From Streptomyces sp. NRRL F-4489 (GTDB lineage: Bacteria > Actinomycetota > Actinomycetes > Streptomycetales > Streptomycetaceae), in the NCBI RefSeq assembly GCF_001509485.1, contig NZ_LLZI01000259.1:1-34380 (forward strand): a stretch of DNA of 34,380 nucleotides. Direction: 5' to 3'. A program made the position numbers and the translations under genes. Shown here piece after piece: positions 14,763 to 22,691 of the stretch. A model generated the notes under the pieces. It made no database searches. It was not told the origin of the DNA and was given only the letters and a program-made list of their open reading frames with translations. How positions within the stretch are numbered: position 1 is the stretch's first letter; every line of letters starts with the position of its first letter.

Positions 14763-15010
14763 GGGCCTCCGCGGGCCCTGGCGGGGCCCTTACGTCACCG
14801 GTATCACCGCGCGGCGGCCACCGAACGCGACCGGCCGGTATTCCCTCGAAGGCACCCGGTGGGGACCGGGTCGGGCCGGTGGCGTTCGCGGGCCTGCCCT
14901 GGTCCGCCCGGGGCTCCCGGGACCGCCGCACCCGTCCGCCGGCTTTCGCGGGGCCGGCGCCCGTCCGCCGGGTTTCTCCGGGCCCGGCCCGGCGCCGTGC
15001 GCGCGCTGGC
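14763..15010. other. Intergenic stretch, GC-rich, no gene seen
   Basis: These 248 bases between two minus-strand genes hold two near copies of CCCGTCCGCCGG(C/G)TTTC (around 14932 and 14961) and short GC palindromes. I see no convincing ORF. The stretch presumably carries the promoter of the AI-2E gene and the end of other transcripts. Confidence 0.5.
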
Positions 15011-15775
15011 TCAGCCGGGCTCCTCCGCCGCCACCTGCCGCAGTGTGCGGCCGCTGAGTACGGAGCGGGCCCGGTGGGCGTCGGGGGTGCCGCGGTGACC
15101 GGCCCGGTCGTCGTTCTCCTTCACCAGCAGCCAGGATTCCCGTTCTCCGGAGTCCGGGCCGCCGCGGAAGCGGGTGAGGGCGTAGCCGCCGTGGAGTTTG
15201 CTGCCGTCGAGCCAGAAGGTGATGTGGCCGTGCTCCAGGGACTCGGCGAAGGAGCGGTGGCGGGCTTTCCGTTTGCCGGGGAGCGGGTGGTAGCTGCCCT
15301 CGTCCCAGACGATCACGGTGCCCGCGCCGTACTCGCCTTGCGGGATGACGCCCTCGAAGTCGCGGTACTCCAGCGGGTGGTCCTCGGTGGGCATGGCCAG
15401 CCGCTTATCGTGCGGGTCGGTGGACGGGCCCTTGGGGACGGACCAGGACTTCAGTACCCCGTCGACCTCCAGGCGGAAGTCGAAGTGCAGGGTGCTGGCG
15501 TCGTGGATCTGGACGACGAAGTGCGGTTCCTGGGGGGTGGTGGTGTCGTGCGGCTCCTCGGGGCTGTCCGGCGCTGGTCCACCGGCCGTCCGTCCGGGTT
15601 GTGCCGGGCCGCCCGCCGGTTCCCGGGTGCGGTCGAAGTGCCGCTTGCCCCGGTAGGTGGTCAGCCGGTCGGTGTCCTCGGGGGCCTTGGGTGCCGTGGC
15701 CGCCCCGGTGGCCGCGGCTCGCTTACGGTGCCCGACTCGTTTGGCGTTTCTGCTCTCCTTCGTCCCTCCGCCCAT
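15011..15775 (-). CDS. Stand-alone LigD-type 3'-phosphoesterase
   Basis: The protein has 254 residues from the ATG at 15775, which follows GGGGAGGCGG; the longer frame upstream is not homologous. After a basic, Pro/Ala-rich N-terminus (1-80) comes the phosphoesterase domain of bacterial NHEJ ligase D. The residues needed for manganese and catalysis are kept at the spacing of Pseudomonas LigD: His91, His97, Asp99, Arg101 and His133, within QIHDASTLHFDFRLE and EDHPLEY. The enzyme trims 3'-phosphates and single 3'-ribonucleotides at DNA ends. No ligase or polymerase domain and no Ku gene is in the window, so it would act alone or with partners elsewhere. It is divergent from the NADH dehydrogenase gene. 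Confidence 0.88.
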   Translation of the reverse strand: MGGGTKESRNAKRVGHRKRAAATGAATAPKAPEDTDRLTTYRGKRHFDRTREPAGGPAQPGRTAGGPAPDSPEEPHDTTTPQEPHFVVQIHDASTLHFDFRLEVDGVLKSWSVPKGPSTDPHDKRLAMPTEDHPLEYRDFEGVIPQGEYGAGTVIVWDEGSYHPLPGKRKARHRSFAESLEHGHITFWLDGSKLHGGYALTRFRGGPDSGERESWLLVKENDDRAGHRGTPDAHRARSVLSGRTLRQVAAEEPG

Positions 15776-16176
15776 GTCGTCCGCCTCCCCTCGCGGCGCT
15801 CGTCGCGTAGTGGTGTGGTGTCCCGTTATGGCCGCGTACCCGTAAGCCGGCCGTGCGCACGGCCCGCAATCGGGCCAGGCCAGTCGGCCGAGCCGCACGC
15901 ACACCCACCGCCCCTCCACTGTGGCGCGCCGCCCACCCGCCCGCATGTGCGCGCTCCCGCCCCGGCCGGCGCCGCCCGGAAGGCCCGCCGCGCCCCGGGA
16001 ACCCGGTTGGAGGAGTATCCGCCCCGCCGGGCGGGCACGCGGAGCCCACGGGCGGAAGGTTGGAGAGCCTGAGCGCCGCGCCGCGCGCCCGATGTGCCGG
16101 CGCCGGCCCGCCCCGGGAGCGCCCCCGAGCGCCCCCAGCCCGCCACCCCCGAACGTCCTCGACCGCAGGAGTGCAC
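15776..16176. other. Divergent intergenic region, promoters not resolved
   Basis: These 400 bases lie between the phosphoesterase gene (minus) and the NADH dehydrogenase gene (plus). Long plus-strand frames cross it but lack codon sense and family matches. A GGAGGAGTAT stretch (16010-16019) resembles a ribosome site without a gene. I found no Rex-like (TGTGAAC) site and no clear -35/-10 pair. Confidence 0.4.
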
Positions 16177-17514
16177 GTGACGAACCGCCGTCGTCCTCGG
16201 ATCGTGATCGTCGGAGCCGGTTTCGCCGGCTACCACTGCGCCCGCGCGCTGGCCAAGCAGGCCCGGGGCGCGGCCGAGATCGTGCTCGTCAACCCGCACG
16301 ACTACTTCCTGTACGTACCGCTGCTGCCCGAGGTGGCCGCCGGGATACTGGAGCCGCGCCGGATCTCCGTTTCGCTCACCGGGACGCTGCCCGGCGTCCG
16401 GCTGGTCCTCGGCCAGGCCCACCACGTCGATTTCGACGCCCGCCGGGTGCTGTTCACCGACCCGGAGGACCGGGAGGGCGAGCTGACGTACGACCGGCTG
16501 GTGCTGACCGTCGGGAGCGTCAACAAGCTGCTGCCGATCCCCGGGGTGTCCGAGCACGCGCACGGCTTCCGCGGGATGCCCGAGGCGCTCTACCTGCGCG
16601 ACCACATGACCCGCCAGGTCGAGCTGGCCGGCGCCGCCGCGGACCCGGCCGAGCGGGCGGCGCGGACCACGTTCGTGGTGGTGGGCGCCGGCTACACCGG
16701 GACCGAGGTGGCCGCGCACGGGGTGCGGTACACCGAGCAGCTGGCCCGCCGCAACGCCGGGCTGCCGGACGGTTCCCGGCCGCGCTGGCTGCTGCTGGAC
16801 ATCGCCGGCCGGGTGCTGCCGGAGCTGGACGAGCGGCTGTCGCGGACCGCCGGGCGGGTGCTGCGCGACCGGGGCGTGGAGGTCCGTACGGGTACCTCGG
16901 TCAAGGAGGCCACGCCGGACGGGGTGCTGCTCGACGACGGCGAGTTCGTCGCCAGCCGGTCGCTGATCTGGTGCGTCGGCGTCCGGCCGGACCCGCTGGT
17001 GGCGTCGATGGGGCTGCCGACGGACCAGGGCCGGCTGTGCGTGGACGCGTTCCTGCGGGTGCCGGGCCGGCCGGAGGTCTTCGCCTGCGGCGACGCCGCC
17101 GCCGTACCGGATCTGACCCGGCCCGGCCGGCTGACGCCGATGACCGCGCAGCACGCCCAGCGGCAGGGCCGGATCGCCGCGCGGAACGTGGCGGCGTCCT
17201 TCGGCCAGGGCACCGAGCGCGCATACGAGCACCACGACCTGGGCTTCATGGTGGACCTGGGCGGCGCGCAGGCCGCCGCGAACCCGTTCCACATCCCGCT
17301 GTCCGGCCCGCTCGCCGGCGCGGTCACCCGCGGCTACCACCTGATGGCGATGCCCGGGAACCGCACCCGGGTGGCCGCCGACTGGCTGCTGGACGCGGTG
17401 CTGCCCCGCCAGGGTGTCCAGCTCGGGCTGGTGCGCTCCTGGTCGGTGCCGCTGGACACCGCCTCCCCGGAAGTGGCCCGGGTGCCGCGCGACTCGGATG
17501 GCGGTCCGGCGTGA
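16177..17514 (+). CDS. Type II NADH dehydrogenase-like FAD oxidoreductase
   Basis: The protein has 445 residues from the GTG at 16177 (preceded by AGGAG; a GTG at 16171 overlaps that site). The N-terminal FAD-binding motif IVIVGAGFAG ends at residue 18. The second, NAD-binding motif VVVGAGYTGTE is near 167-177, and the third FAD contact ACGDAAA near 302-308. The pattern NPHDYFLYVPLLPEVAAG is typical of NDH-2 and related sulfide-quinone-reductase-like enzymes. It would pass electrons from NADH to menaquinone without pumping protons, at the inner face of the membrane. No resolving cysteine pair of a sulfide:quinone reductase is evident. A tiny membrane protein gene follows 135 bases downstream. 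Confidence 0.85.
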   Translation: MTNRRRPRIVIVGAGFAGYHCARALAKQARGAAEIVLVNPHDYFLYVPLLPEVAAGILEPRRISVSLTGTLPGVRLVLGQAHHVDFDARRVLFTDPEDREGELTYDRLVLTVGSVNKLLPIPGVSEHAHGFRGMPEALYLRDHMTRQVELAGAAADPAERAARTTFVVVGAGYTGTEVAAHGVRYTEQLARRNAGLPDGSRPRWLLLDIAGRVLPELDERLSRTAGRVLRDRGVEVRTGTSVKEATPDGVLLDDGEFVASRSLIWCVGVRPDPLVASMGLPTDQGRLCVDAFLRVPGRPEVFACGDAAAVPDLTRPGRLTPMTAQHAQRQGRIAARNVAASFGQGTERAYEHHDLGFMVDLGGAQAAANPFHIPLSGPLAGAVTRGYHLMAMPGNRTRVAADWLLDAVLPRQGVQLGLVRSWSVPLDTASPEVARVPRDSDGGPA

Positions 17515-17649
17515 ACCGTGCCGCGCCTCCTCGTACCGCCTCTGAACAGGCGCTTTACGCGCTCCAGTGCCTGCCGGGACACGAGTTGCCGTTGCTCCGG
17601 GCGAGGCACACAGTGAGAGGGACACATCACAACGAGATCGGAGCACATC

Positions 17650-17805
17650 GTGATCGTTCTCGGCATCATCCTGCTCGTGGTCGGCTTTCTGACCGGCATT
17701 TCCATCCTGTGGACGATCGGCATCATCCTGCTGGTCATCGGAGCGATCCTCTGGCTGCTCGGTGCGGTGGGACACGCGGTCGGCGGACGGCGGCACTACT
17801 GGTAA
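17650..17805 (+). CDS. 51-residue membrane protein (DUF6131-like)
   Basis: A GTG at 17650, six bases after GGAG, opens 51 codons ending in TAA at 17803-17805. The protein is almost all membrane: MIVLGIILLVVGFLTG, a short turn with ISILWTIG, then IILLVIGAILWLLGAVG, and a polar end GGRRHYW. Two helices with a hairpin turn and a basic tail are typical of small actinobacterial proteins of this type, whose function is unknown. The gene has its own 135-base upstream gap after the NADH dehydrogenase, so it may have a separate promoter, possibly stress-related; I could not find a firm one. Confidence 0.75.
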   Translation: MIVLGIILLVVGFLTGISILWTIGIILLVIGAILWLLGAVGHAVGGRRHYW

Positions 17806-17916
17806 CGGCGGCCGGCGCCCGCCCTACGGGAGGCGCCCGCCGTACGGAACCCACCAGTGAGGCCGCCGGAGAGGAGCACGGCGAACGGCGGCGTGCCAGG
17901 GAGGCCGGAGCCTGAC

Positions 17917-19437
17917 ATGTCTTCCTCGACCCCGACCCTCGACCACACCAGCGCCCCCGTCCTGGAGGCCCTCGCCGAGTACCACGCCGCGGGCCGGCTG
18001 GGCTTTTCCCCGCCCGGCCACAAACAGGCCCGCGGCGCCGACCCGCGCGTCCGCGAGATCCTCGGCGACGCGGTGTTCCGCTCCGATGTGCTCGCCTCGG
18101 GCGGCCTGGACGACCGCCGCACCAGCAACCGGATCCTGGACCGCGCCGAGGAGTTGATGGCGGACGCGGTGCACGCCGCGCACACCTTCTTCACCACCTG
18201 CGGCAGCTCCCTGTCGGTCAAGGCGGCGATGCTCGCCGTGGCCAGTCCGCACGAGACACTGCTGATCGGCCGGGACGCGCACAAGTCCGTCGTCTCCGGC
18301 CTGATCCTGGCCGGTATCCGCCCCGTGTGGGTGGAGCCCCGGTGGGACGCCGGACGCCATCTCGCGCACCCGCCGTCCGCCGAGGAGTTCGAGCGGGCCT
18401 TCGCCGCCCACCCGGACGCCCGCGGCGCGCTGGTCACCAGCCCCACCCCGTACGGCGCCTGCGCGGACCTCAAGGCCCTCGCGGAGGTCTGCCACCGCCG
18501 GGGCCGCCCGCTGATCGTGGACGAGGCGTGGGGCGCGCATCTGCCGTTCCACCCCGCGCTGCCGTCCTGGGCGATGGACGCGGGCGCGGACATCTGCGTC
18601 ACCAGCATCCACAAGATGGGCAGCGGTCTGGAGCAGGGGTCCGTCTTCCACCTCTCCGGCGATCTGATCGACCCCGCGCTGCTGAAGTCGCGTGCCGATC
18701 TGCTCGGTACGACCAGCCCGTCGGTCCTGGTGTACGCGGGGCTGGACGGCTGGCGCCGGCAGATGGCGCTGCACGGCCGGGAGCTGCTGGGCCGCACGCT
18801 GGACCTGGCGGCGGAGGTCCGGGCGGCGATCGAGGAGATCCCGGGGCTGCATGTGCACGACCGCGCCGACTTCTGCGGGCCGGGCCGGGCCGACGACTTC
18901 GACCCGCTGCCGGTCGTCATCGACGTCAGCGGTCTGGGCACGACCGGGTACGCGGTGGCCGACTGGCTGCGCGCCCACCGCCGTGTGGACGCCCACCTCT
19001 CCGACCACCGCCGGATCAACACCCAGCTCACCCACGCCGACGACGAGGCCACCGCCGCGGCGCTGCTGACCGCGCTGAAGGACGCCGCCCGCCACTTCAC
19101 CAGCACTCCCCCGGCCGAGCGGGAGCGTCCGCCGGCCGTGGCCGTCCCGCCGCCCGCCGAGCTGCGGCTGCCGCAGGACCGCCTGCCGCGCGACGCCTAC
19201 TTCGGTCCGGTCGAGGACGTCCCCGTGCAGGAGGCGGTGGGCCGGATCGCCGCCGAGATGATCACGCCGTACCCGCCGGGCATCCCCGCCGCGCTCCCCG
19301 GCGAACGCCTCAACGAGCCGGTGCTGCACTACCTCCGCACCGGCGTGGCCGCCGGGATGAACCTCCCCGACGCCACCGACCCCCAGCTCCGCACCGTCCG
19401 CGTGCTGGCCCGGGACACCGAGTCCGACGATGCCTGA
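17917..19437 (+). CDS. Orn/Lys/Arg decarboxylase family PLP enzyme
   Basis: The protein has 506 residues from the ATG at 17917 with GGAG upstream. It is a fold-type I PLP enzyme of the major decarboxylase domain: FSPPGHKQARG near 29-39, a TCGSS cofactor loop near 96-100, Asp202 (VDEAWGAH) to pair with the pyridine nitrogen, and Lys233 in SIHKMGSG for the Schiff base. The C-terminal domain (about 425-506) has the usual ITPYPPGIPAALPGE segment. It lacks the N-terminal wing domain of the large enterobacterial enzymes and so resembles the shorter Bacillus SpeA type. Substrate (arginine, lysine or ornithine) cannot be told; it would yield a polyamine or cadaverine. Its last codons overlap the next gene by 8 bases. 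Confidence 0.85.
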   Translation: MSSSTPTLDHTSAPVLEALAEYHAAGRLGFSPPGHKQARGADPRVREILGDAVFRSDVLASGGLDDRRTSNRILDRAEELMADAVHAAHTFFTTCGSSLSVKAAMLAVASPHETLLIGRDAHKSVVSGLILAGIRPVWVEPRWDAGRHLAHPPSAEEFERAFAAHPDARGALVTSPTPYGACADLKALAEVCHRRGRPLIVDEAWGAHLPFHPALPSWAMDAGADICVTSIHKMGSGLEQGSVFHLSGDLIDPALLKSRADLLGTTSPSVLVYAGLDGWRRQMALHGRELLGRTLDLAAEVRAAIEEIPGLHVHDRADFCGPGRADDFDPLPVVIDVSGLGTTGYAVADWLRAHRRVDAHLSDHRRINTQLTHADDEATAAALLTALKDAARHFTSTPPAERERPPAVAVPPPAELRLPQDRLPRDAYFGPVEDVPVQEAVGRIAAEMITPYPPGIPAALPGERLNEPVLHYLRTGVAAGMNLPDATDPQLRTVRVLARDTESDDA

Positions 19438-20263
19438 ACTGCCCGATGTGGAAGCCTTCCGGGAGGTCCTGGCCTCCTGCGCGCAGGGGCGGACGGTGCG
19501 CGGGGTCGAGGTGCGCGACGCGGGGGTGCTGCACGGGGTGAGCGCCGCGCGGTTGCGGCGCGCGGTGGAGGGGCGGACGTTCGCCGCGCCCGAACGCCGC
19601 GGGAAGTGGCTGCTCGCGCCCCTGGACGACGGCTCCCCCACGCTGCTGCTGCACTTCGGGATGACCGGCTCGCTGGTGTGCTGCCGGCCCGAGGACCCCA
19701 TCGCACCGCACGACCGGGTGCTGTTCGCGGTCCCGCCGGACCGCCAGCTGCGCTACCGGGACCAGCGCAAACTCCAGGGCCTGTGGCTGGCGGCCGGCCC
19801 GGACGACCCGGTGCTGGCCCGGGCCCTGGCCCACCAGGGGCCGGACGCGCTGAGCGTGGACCGCGGTGCGTTCGATTCGGCGCTCGGCCATCGCCGCGGC
19901 GGCCTCAAATCGGCCCTCACCGACCAGTCCGTCCTGGCCGGTCTCGGCAATCTGCTGGCCGACGAGATCCTCTGGCGGGCCCGGCTCCACCCCACCGACC
20001 GGGCCGGTGCGCTCACCGACGCCGAACGCGCCCGGCTCTACCGCAGTATGCGCCGCACGCTGCGGTCCGCCGTCAAGGCCGGCCGGGTACCGCCCGACCG
20101 CGGCTGGCTCACCGGCCACCGCGACGACCGCGAACCGGCCTGCCCGCGCTGCGGCACCGCCCTGCACCGCGACCGCGTCGCCGGCCGCGGCACGGTGTGG
20201 TGCCCGCGGTGCCAGCCACCGCCGGACACCCGCCGCAGACCGCGCGAACGCCAGGCAGGCTGA
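19430..20263 (+). CDS. Fpg/Nei family DNA glycosylase
   Basis: The protein has 277 residues. The ATG lies 8 bases inside the end of the decarboxylase gene, so translation is likely coupled. The N-terminus PELPDVE supplies the catalytic Pro2 and Glu3, Lys59 lies in the RRGKW hairpin, the helix-two-turn-helix has LAGLGNLLADEILW, and the zinc finger has Cys238, 241, 258 and 261 (C-X2-C-X16-C-X2-C). Such bifunctional enzymes remove oxidised bases and nick the abasic site. The lesion range (8-oxoguanine versus oxidised pyrimidines) cannot be decided from sequence alone. The genome of such an organism usually has several paralogues, so I give no symbol. The end is Arg-rich and meets a tandem repeat. 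Confidence 0.88.
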   Translation: MPELPDVEAFREVLASCAQGRTVRGVEVRDAGVLHGVSAARLRRAVEGRTFAAPERRGKWLLAPLDDGSPTLLLHFGMTGSLVCCRPEDPIAPHDRVLFAVPPDRQLRYRDQRKLQGLWLAAGPDDPVLARALAHQGPDALSVDRGAFDSALGHRRGGLKSALTDQSVLAGLGNLLADEILWRARLHPTDRAGALTDAERARLYRSMRRTLRSAVKAGRVPPDRGWLTGHRDDREPACPRCGTALHRDRVAGRGTVWCPRCQPPPDTRRRPRERQAG

Positions 20264-20267
20264 ACGA

Positions 20268-20425
20268 ACGGCAGGCACCCCTCGCAAGACCGGCACCGTT
20301 CGCAGACAGACACCGTTCAGAAGACAGGCACCCCTCGCAAGACCGGCACCGTTCGCAGACAGACACCGTTCAGAAGACAGGCACCACTCGCAACGCACGA
20401 CAGGACCCGGAAGACAGGCACCGTC
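20268..20425 (+). repeat. Nested 53-bp tandem repeat between glycosylase and hemerythrin genes
   Basis: Two nearly identical 53-bp units (20268-20320 and 20321-20373) are followed by a third, partial and diverged unit from 20374. Each unit is itself made of three subunits of 18, 18 and 17 bases of the form (A)AGAC(A/C)GGCACC(C/G)(C/T)TCGC. The tract starts right after the glycosylase stop and ends at the hemerythrin ATG, which is preceded by AGACAGGCACCGTC and no proper ribosome site. It may vary in copy number and could alter expression of the hemerythrin gene. Confidence 0.85.
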
Positions 20426-21025
20426 ATGGCAGCGAACGACCGCGAGGACCCGCCGGAGACCAGTGGCGCGGAGCCCGCCCCCACCGACCTGCTCACCGAA
20501 CTCGCCACCGACCACCGCGAGATCGAGACGCTCCTCGGCCGCCTGGACGCCGCCGCCCCCGGCAGCCCCGACCGCAAGCAGCTGCTCGACACCCTCACCA
20601 TCGAACTGGTCCGCCACACGGTCGCCGAGGAGGAGCACCTCTACCCGGCCGTACGCAAGCACCTGGCGGGCGGCGACGGCCTGGCCGACAAGGAACTCGC
20701 CGACCACCGGCGCGTCGAGGAACTGCTCAGGGAACTGGAGGGCCGGAGCGCCGGCGAGGATCAATTCGGCGTCCTGGTACGCGAGTTGAGCGTTACGGTG
20801 ACCGCGCACATCGCCGACGAGGAGCGCACCCTGTTCCCCCTCCTCCGCGAGGGCGTGCACCCGTTCGTACTGGAAAGCCTCGGCCGCAAGGCGCAGGAGG
20901 CCAAGAAGACCGCCCCCACCCATCCGCACCCGCGCGCGCCCAGCACCCCGCCCGTCATCGGACTGCTGGCGCCGGGCATCGGCCTCGTGGACCGCGTCCG
21001 CGACTACCTCACCGGCCGCCACTGA
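20426..21025 (+). CDS. Hemerythrin HHE-domain protein
   Basis: The protein has 199 residues. A four-helix HHE domain spans about 22-145 with metal-ligand candidates His30 (ATDHREIE), His64 and Glu68 (RHTVAEEEHLYP), His94 (ADHRRVEELL), and His128 and Glu132 (AHIADEERTLFP). These fit a di-iron site that binds O2, peroxide or NO, or stores iron. The tail (150-199) is basic and Pro-rich (HPHPRAPSTPP) and ends in a short amphipathic part. No ribosome site is visible before the ATG; the sequence there belongs to the tandem repeat. A role in oxidative stress would match the DNA glycosylase just upstream. Confidence 0.85.
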   Translation: MAANDREDPPETSGAEPAPTDLLTELATDHREIETLLGRLDAAAPGSPDRKQLLDTLTIELVRHTVAEEEHLYPAVRKHLAGGDGLADKELADHRRVEELLRELEGRSAGEDQFGVLVRELSVTVTAHIADEERTLFPLLREGVHPFVLESLGRKAQEAKKTAPTHPHPRAPSTPPVIGLLAPGIGLVDRVRDYLTGRH

Positions 21026-21203
21026 CCCCAGGCCGCCCGGCCGGGCCCTCACCCCACCGCAGGAACTTCCCGGAAACGGGTCGCACCTCCGCCCCGATGC
21101 CCCGCCCCGCGCCTAACATCACCGGCACACCCACGACCCGACATAGCCAGTCAAAGTCACAGCCACAGTCACAGACAGCCACAGCCAGTCAGGAGGCGGC
21201 CTT

Positions 21204-21548
21204 ATGAGCGCGGAAGCGGGCCACGGCCGGGCGTACACCATCCAGCCGGCCGGCAGCACCGGGCAGCGCGCCTGTCCCCACGAGGTCTTCCCCTACCCGC
21301 TGAAGGTCCGGGTCGTGGACGAGGACCAGTCACCGGTGGCCGGGGTGCCGGTGACGTTCACCTGGGACGCGATGGGCGAGCAGGCGCTCTTCGACGGGGT
21401 CGACACCACGGTGACCGTCCTCACCGACCCGGAGGGCTACGCGGAGACCCCCACGCTCGTGGCCGGGGACGCGGCCGGCACCGCCGCCTTCACCGTCACG
21501 GCGGCCGACGCGCCGCCGCTCAAGGTGGAAGTAGCGGTCGCCCACTGA
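21204..21548 (+). CDS. Single bacterial Ig-like (Big_1 type) domain protein
   Basis: The protein has 114 residues from the ATG at 21204 with GGAGG 9 bases before it. Almost the whole protein is one Ig-like beta sandwich: PYPLKVRVVDEDQSPVAGVPVTF-type strands, a FDG loop, TVTVLTDPEGYAETPTL and a last strand pair AAFTVTAADAP. The pattern G.PV.F....TD..G.A is that of Big_1 domains from invasins and other surface proteins. There is no signal peptide and no anchor, so it may stay in the cell or be exported by another route. Function is unknown. Short CACAG repeats precede the gene. It is convergent with the dehydratase gene after 31 bases. Confidence 0.7.
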   Translation: MSAEAGHGRAYTIQPAGSTGQRACPHEVFPYPLKVRVVDEDQSPVAGVPVTFTWDAMGEQALFDGVDTTVTVLTDPEGYAETPTLVAGDAAGTAAFTVTAADAPPLKVEVAVAH

Positions 21549-21579
21549 CACACTCCCGGCCGGTCACCCCGCCGCCCGG

Positions 21580-22608
21580 TCACTCCGGGCCCGGGGCCGC
21601 CAGCGTCCGGACATCGGTGTTCGCGCCGCACAGTACGATGCCCGCCGTCGCCGGCGTCCCGCCGTCCGCGCCCGCCCCGGCCCGCCAGGCGGCCCAGCCC
21701 GCGAGCGCGGTGGCGGCGGCGTGTTCGACCACGATGCGCTGTTCGGCCCACAGCCGCCGGCGGGCGCGCTCGATCTCCTCGTCGGGCACGGTCAGGCAGT
21801 GCACGCCGTCCTGCTGCGCGGCGTGCAGCGCGAGGGCCGAGGCGCGCCGGGCGCCGAGCGAGTCGGCGGCCACCGAAGCGATCTCCACATCGACCGGGTG
21901 CCCGGCCCGGACCGCCGCGTTCAGCGCACAGCAGTGCTCCGGTTCGACGGCCAGGACGCGGATGCCGTGGTGCCGGGCGGCGGCCGCGATCCCGGCGAAC
22001 AGCCCGCCGCCGCCCACCGCGACCACGACGGTGTCCAGCTCCGGCACCCGGGCGCGGAACTCCGCAAGGACGGTGCCGGCCCCGGCGGCGATCAGCGGGT
22101 CGTCGTAGGCGTGCGAGGCCAGTGCGCCGGTTCCGGCCGCGAACTCCTGACAGGCCGTCAGGGCCTGGGCGTACTCCGTGCCGACCAGCCGCACCTCGGC
22201 GCCGTACGCGGCCAGCTTGGCGACCTTCACCTCGGGGGCGTTCCGCGGCAGGAAGACGGTGGCCGGGACGCCCTGCTGCTGGGCGGCCCAGGCACAGGCC
22301 AGGCCCGCGTTGCCGCCGGACGCGATGGTGACGCCGGCGTCCGGCAGGGTCCCGCCGGCGCGGTGCGCCCGCAGGAAGTTCTGCGCGCCGCGGGCCTTGA
22401 ACGATCCGGTGTACTGCCGGAACTCCAGCCCCAGCCAGGCACCGCCGCCGACGCCGTCCCGGGAGCCGTCCGGCGCCGCGACGGCGAGCGGCCGCACCGC
22501 TCCGGCGATCCGCTCACCGGCCGCCGCGACCTCCGCGTGGCTCAGACATCTCTCGTCCTCACCCCGCCGGTCCTCGCGCTGCTCATGCTCACCCTCGCCG
22601 TCGCCCAT
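21580..22608 (-). CDS. Serine/threonine dehydratase-like PLP enzyme
   Basis: The protein has 342 residues from the ATG at 22608, which follows AGGAAG at 5 bases. It is a fold-type II PLP enzyme with an intact site: Lys71 in YTGSFKARGA, the SGGNAG loop at 97-102, the GGGGLFAG phosphate loop and CGANTD near the end. This matches threonine/serine ammonia-lyases (catabolic type) without an ACT domain; racemase activity is a known alternative. It would turn threonine or serine into 2-oxobutyrate or pyruvate plus ammonia. The intact residues contrast with the degenerate SbnA-like protein at 1910-2887. The acidic N-terminus (1-20) is not part of the fold. It is divergent from a P-loop kinase gene. 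Confidence 0.85.
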   Translation of the reverse strand: MGDGEGEHEQREDRRGEDERCLSHAEVAAAGERIAGAVRPLAVAAPDGSRDGVGGGAWLGLEFRQYTGSFKARGAQNFLRAHRAGGTLPDAGVTIASGGNAGLACAWAAQQQGVPATVFLPRNAPEVKVAKLAAYGAEVRLVGTEYAQALTACQEFAAGTGALASHAYDDPLIAAGAGTVLAEFRARVPELDTVVVAVGGGGLFAGIAAAARHHGIRVLAVEPEHCCALNAAVRAGHPVDVEIASVAADSLGARRASALALHAAQQDGVHCLTVPDEEIERARRRLWAEQRIVVEHAAATALAGWAAWRAGAGADGGTPATAGIVLCGANTDVRTLAAPGPE

Positions 22609-22691
22609 ATCGCTTCCTGCCCGTTGCTCCGTTCGGCCGGAACGGCCTCCTTCACGATAGGCCGACCGCCGGGGCGTTCTAGTGTCGCCGT

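Noticed and set aside
15853..16176. Long plus-strand frame leading into the NADH dehydrogenase
   Set aside because: Sequence is Arg/Pro-rich without homology; the GTG at 16177 has a proper ribosome site and starts the FAD motif.
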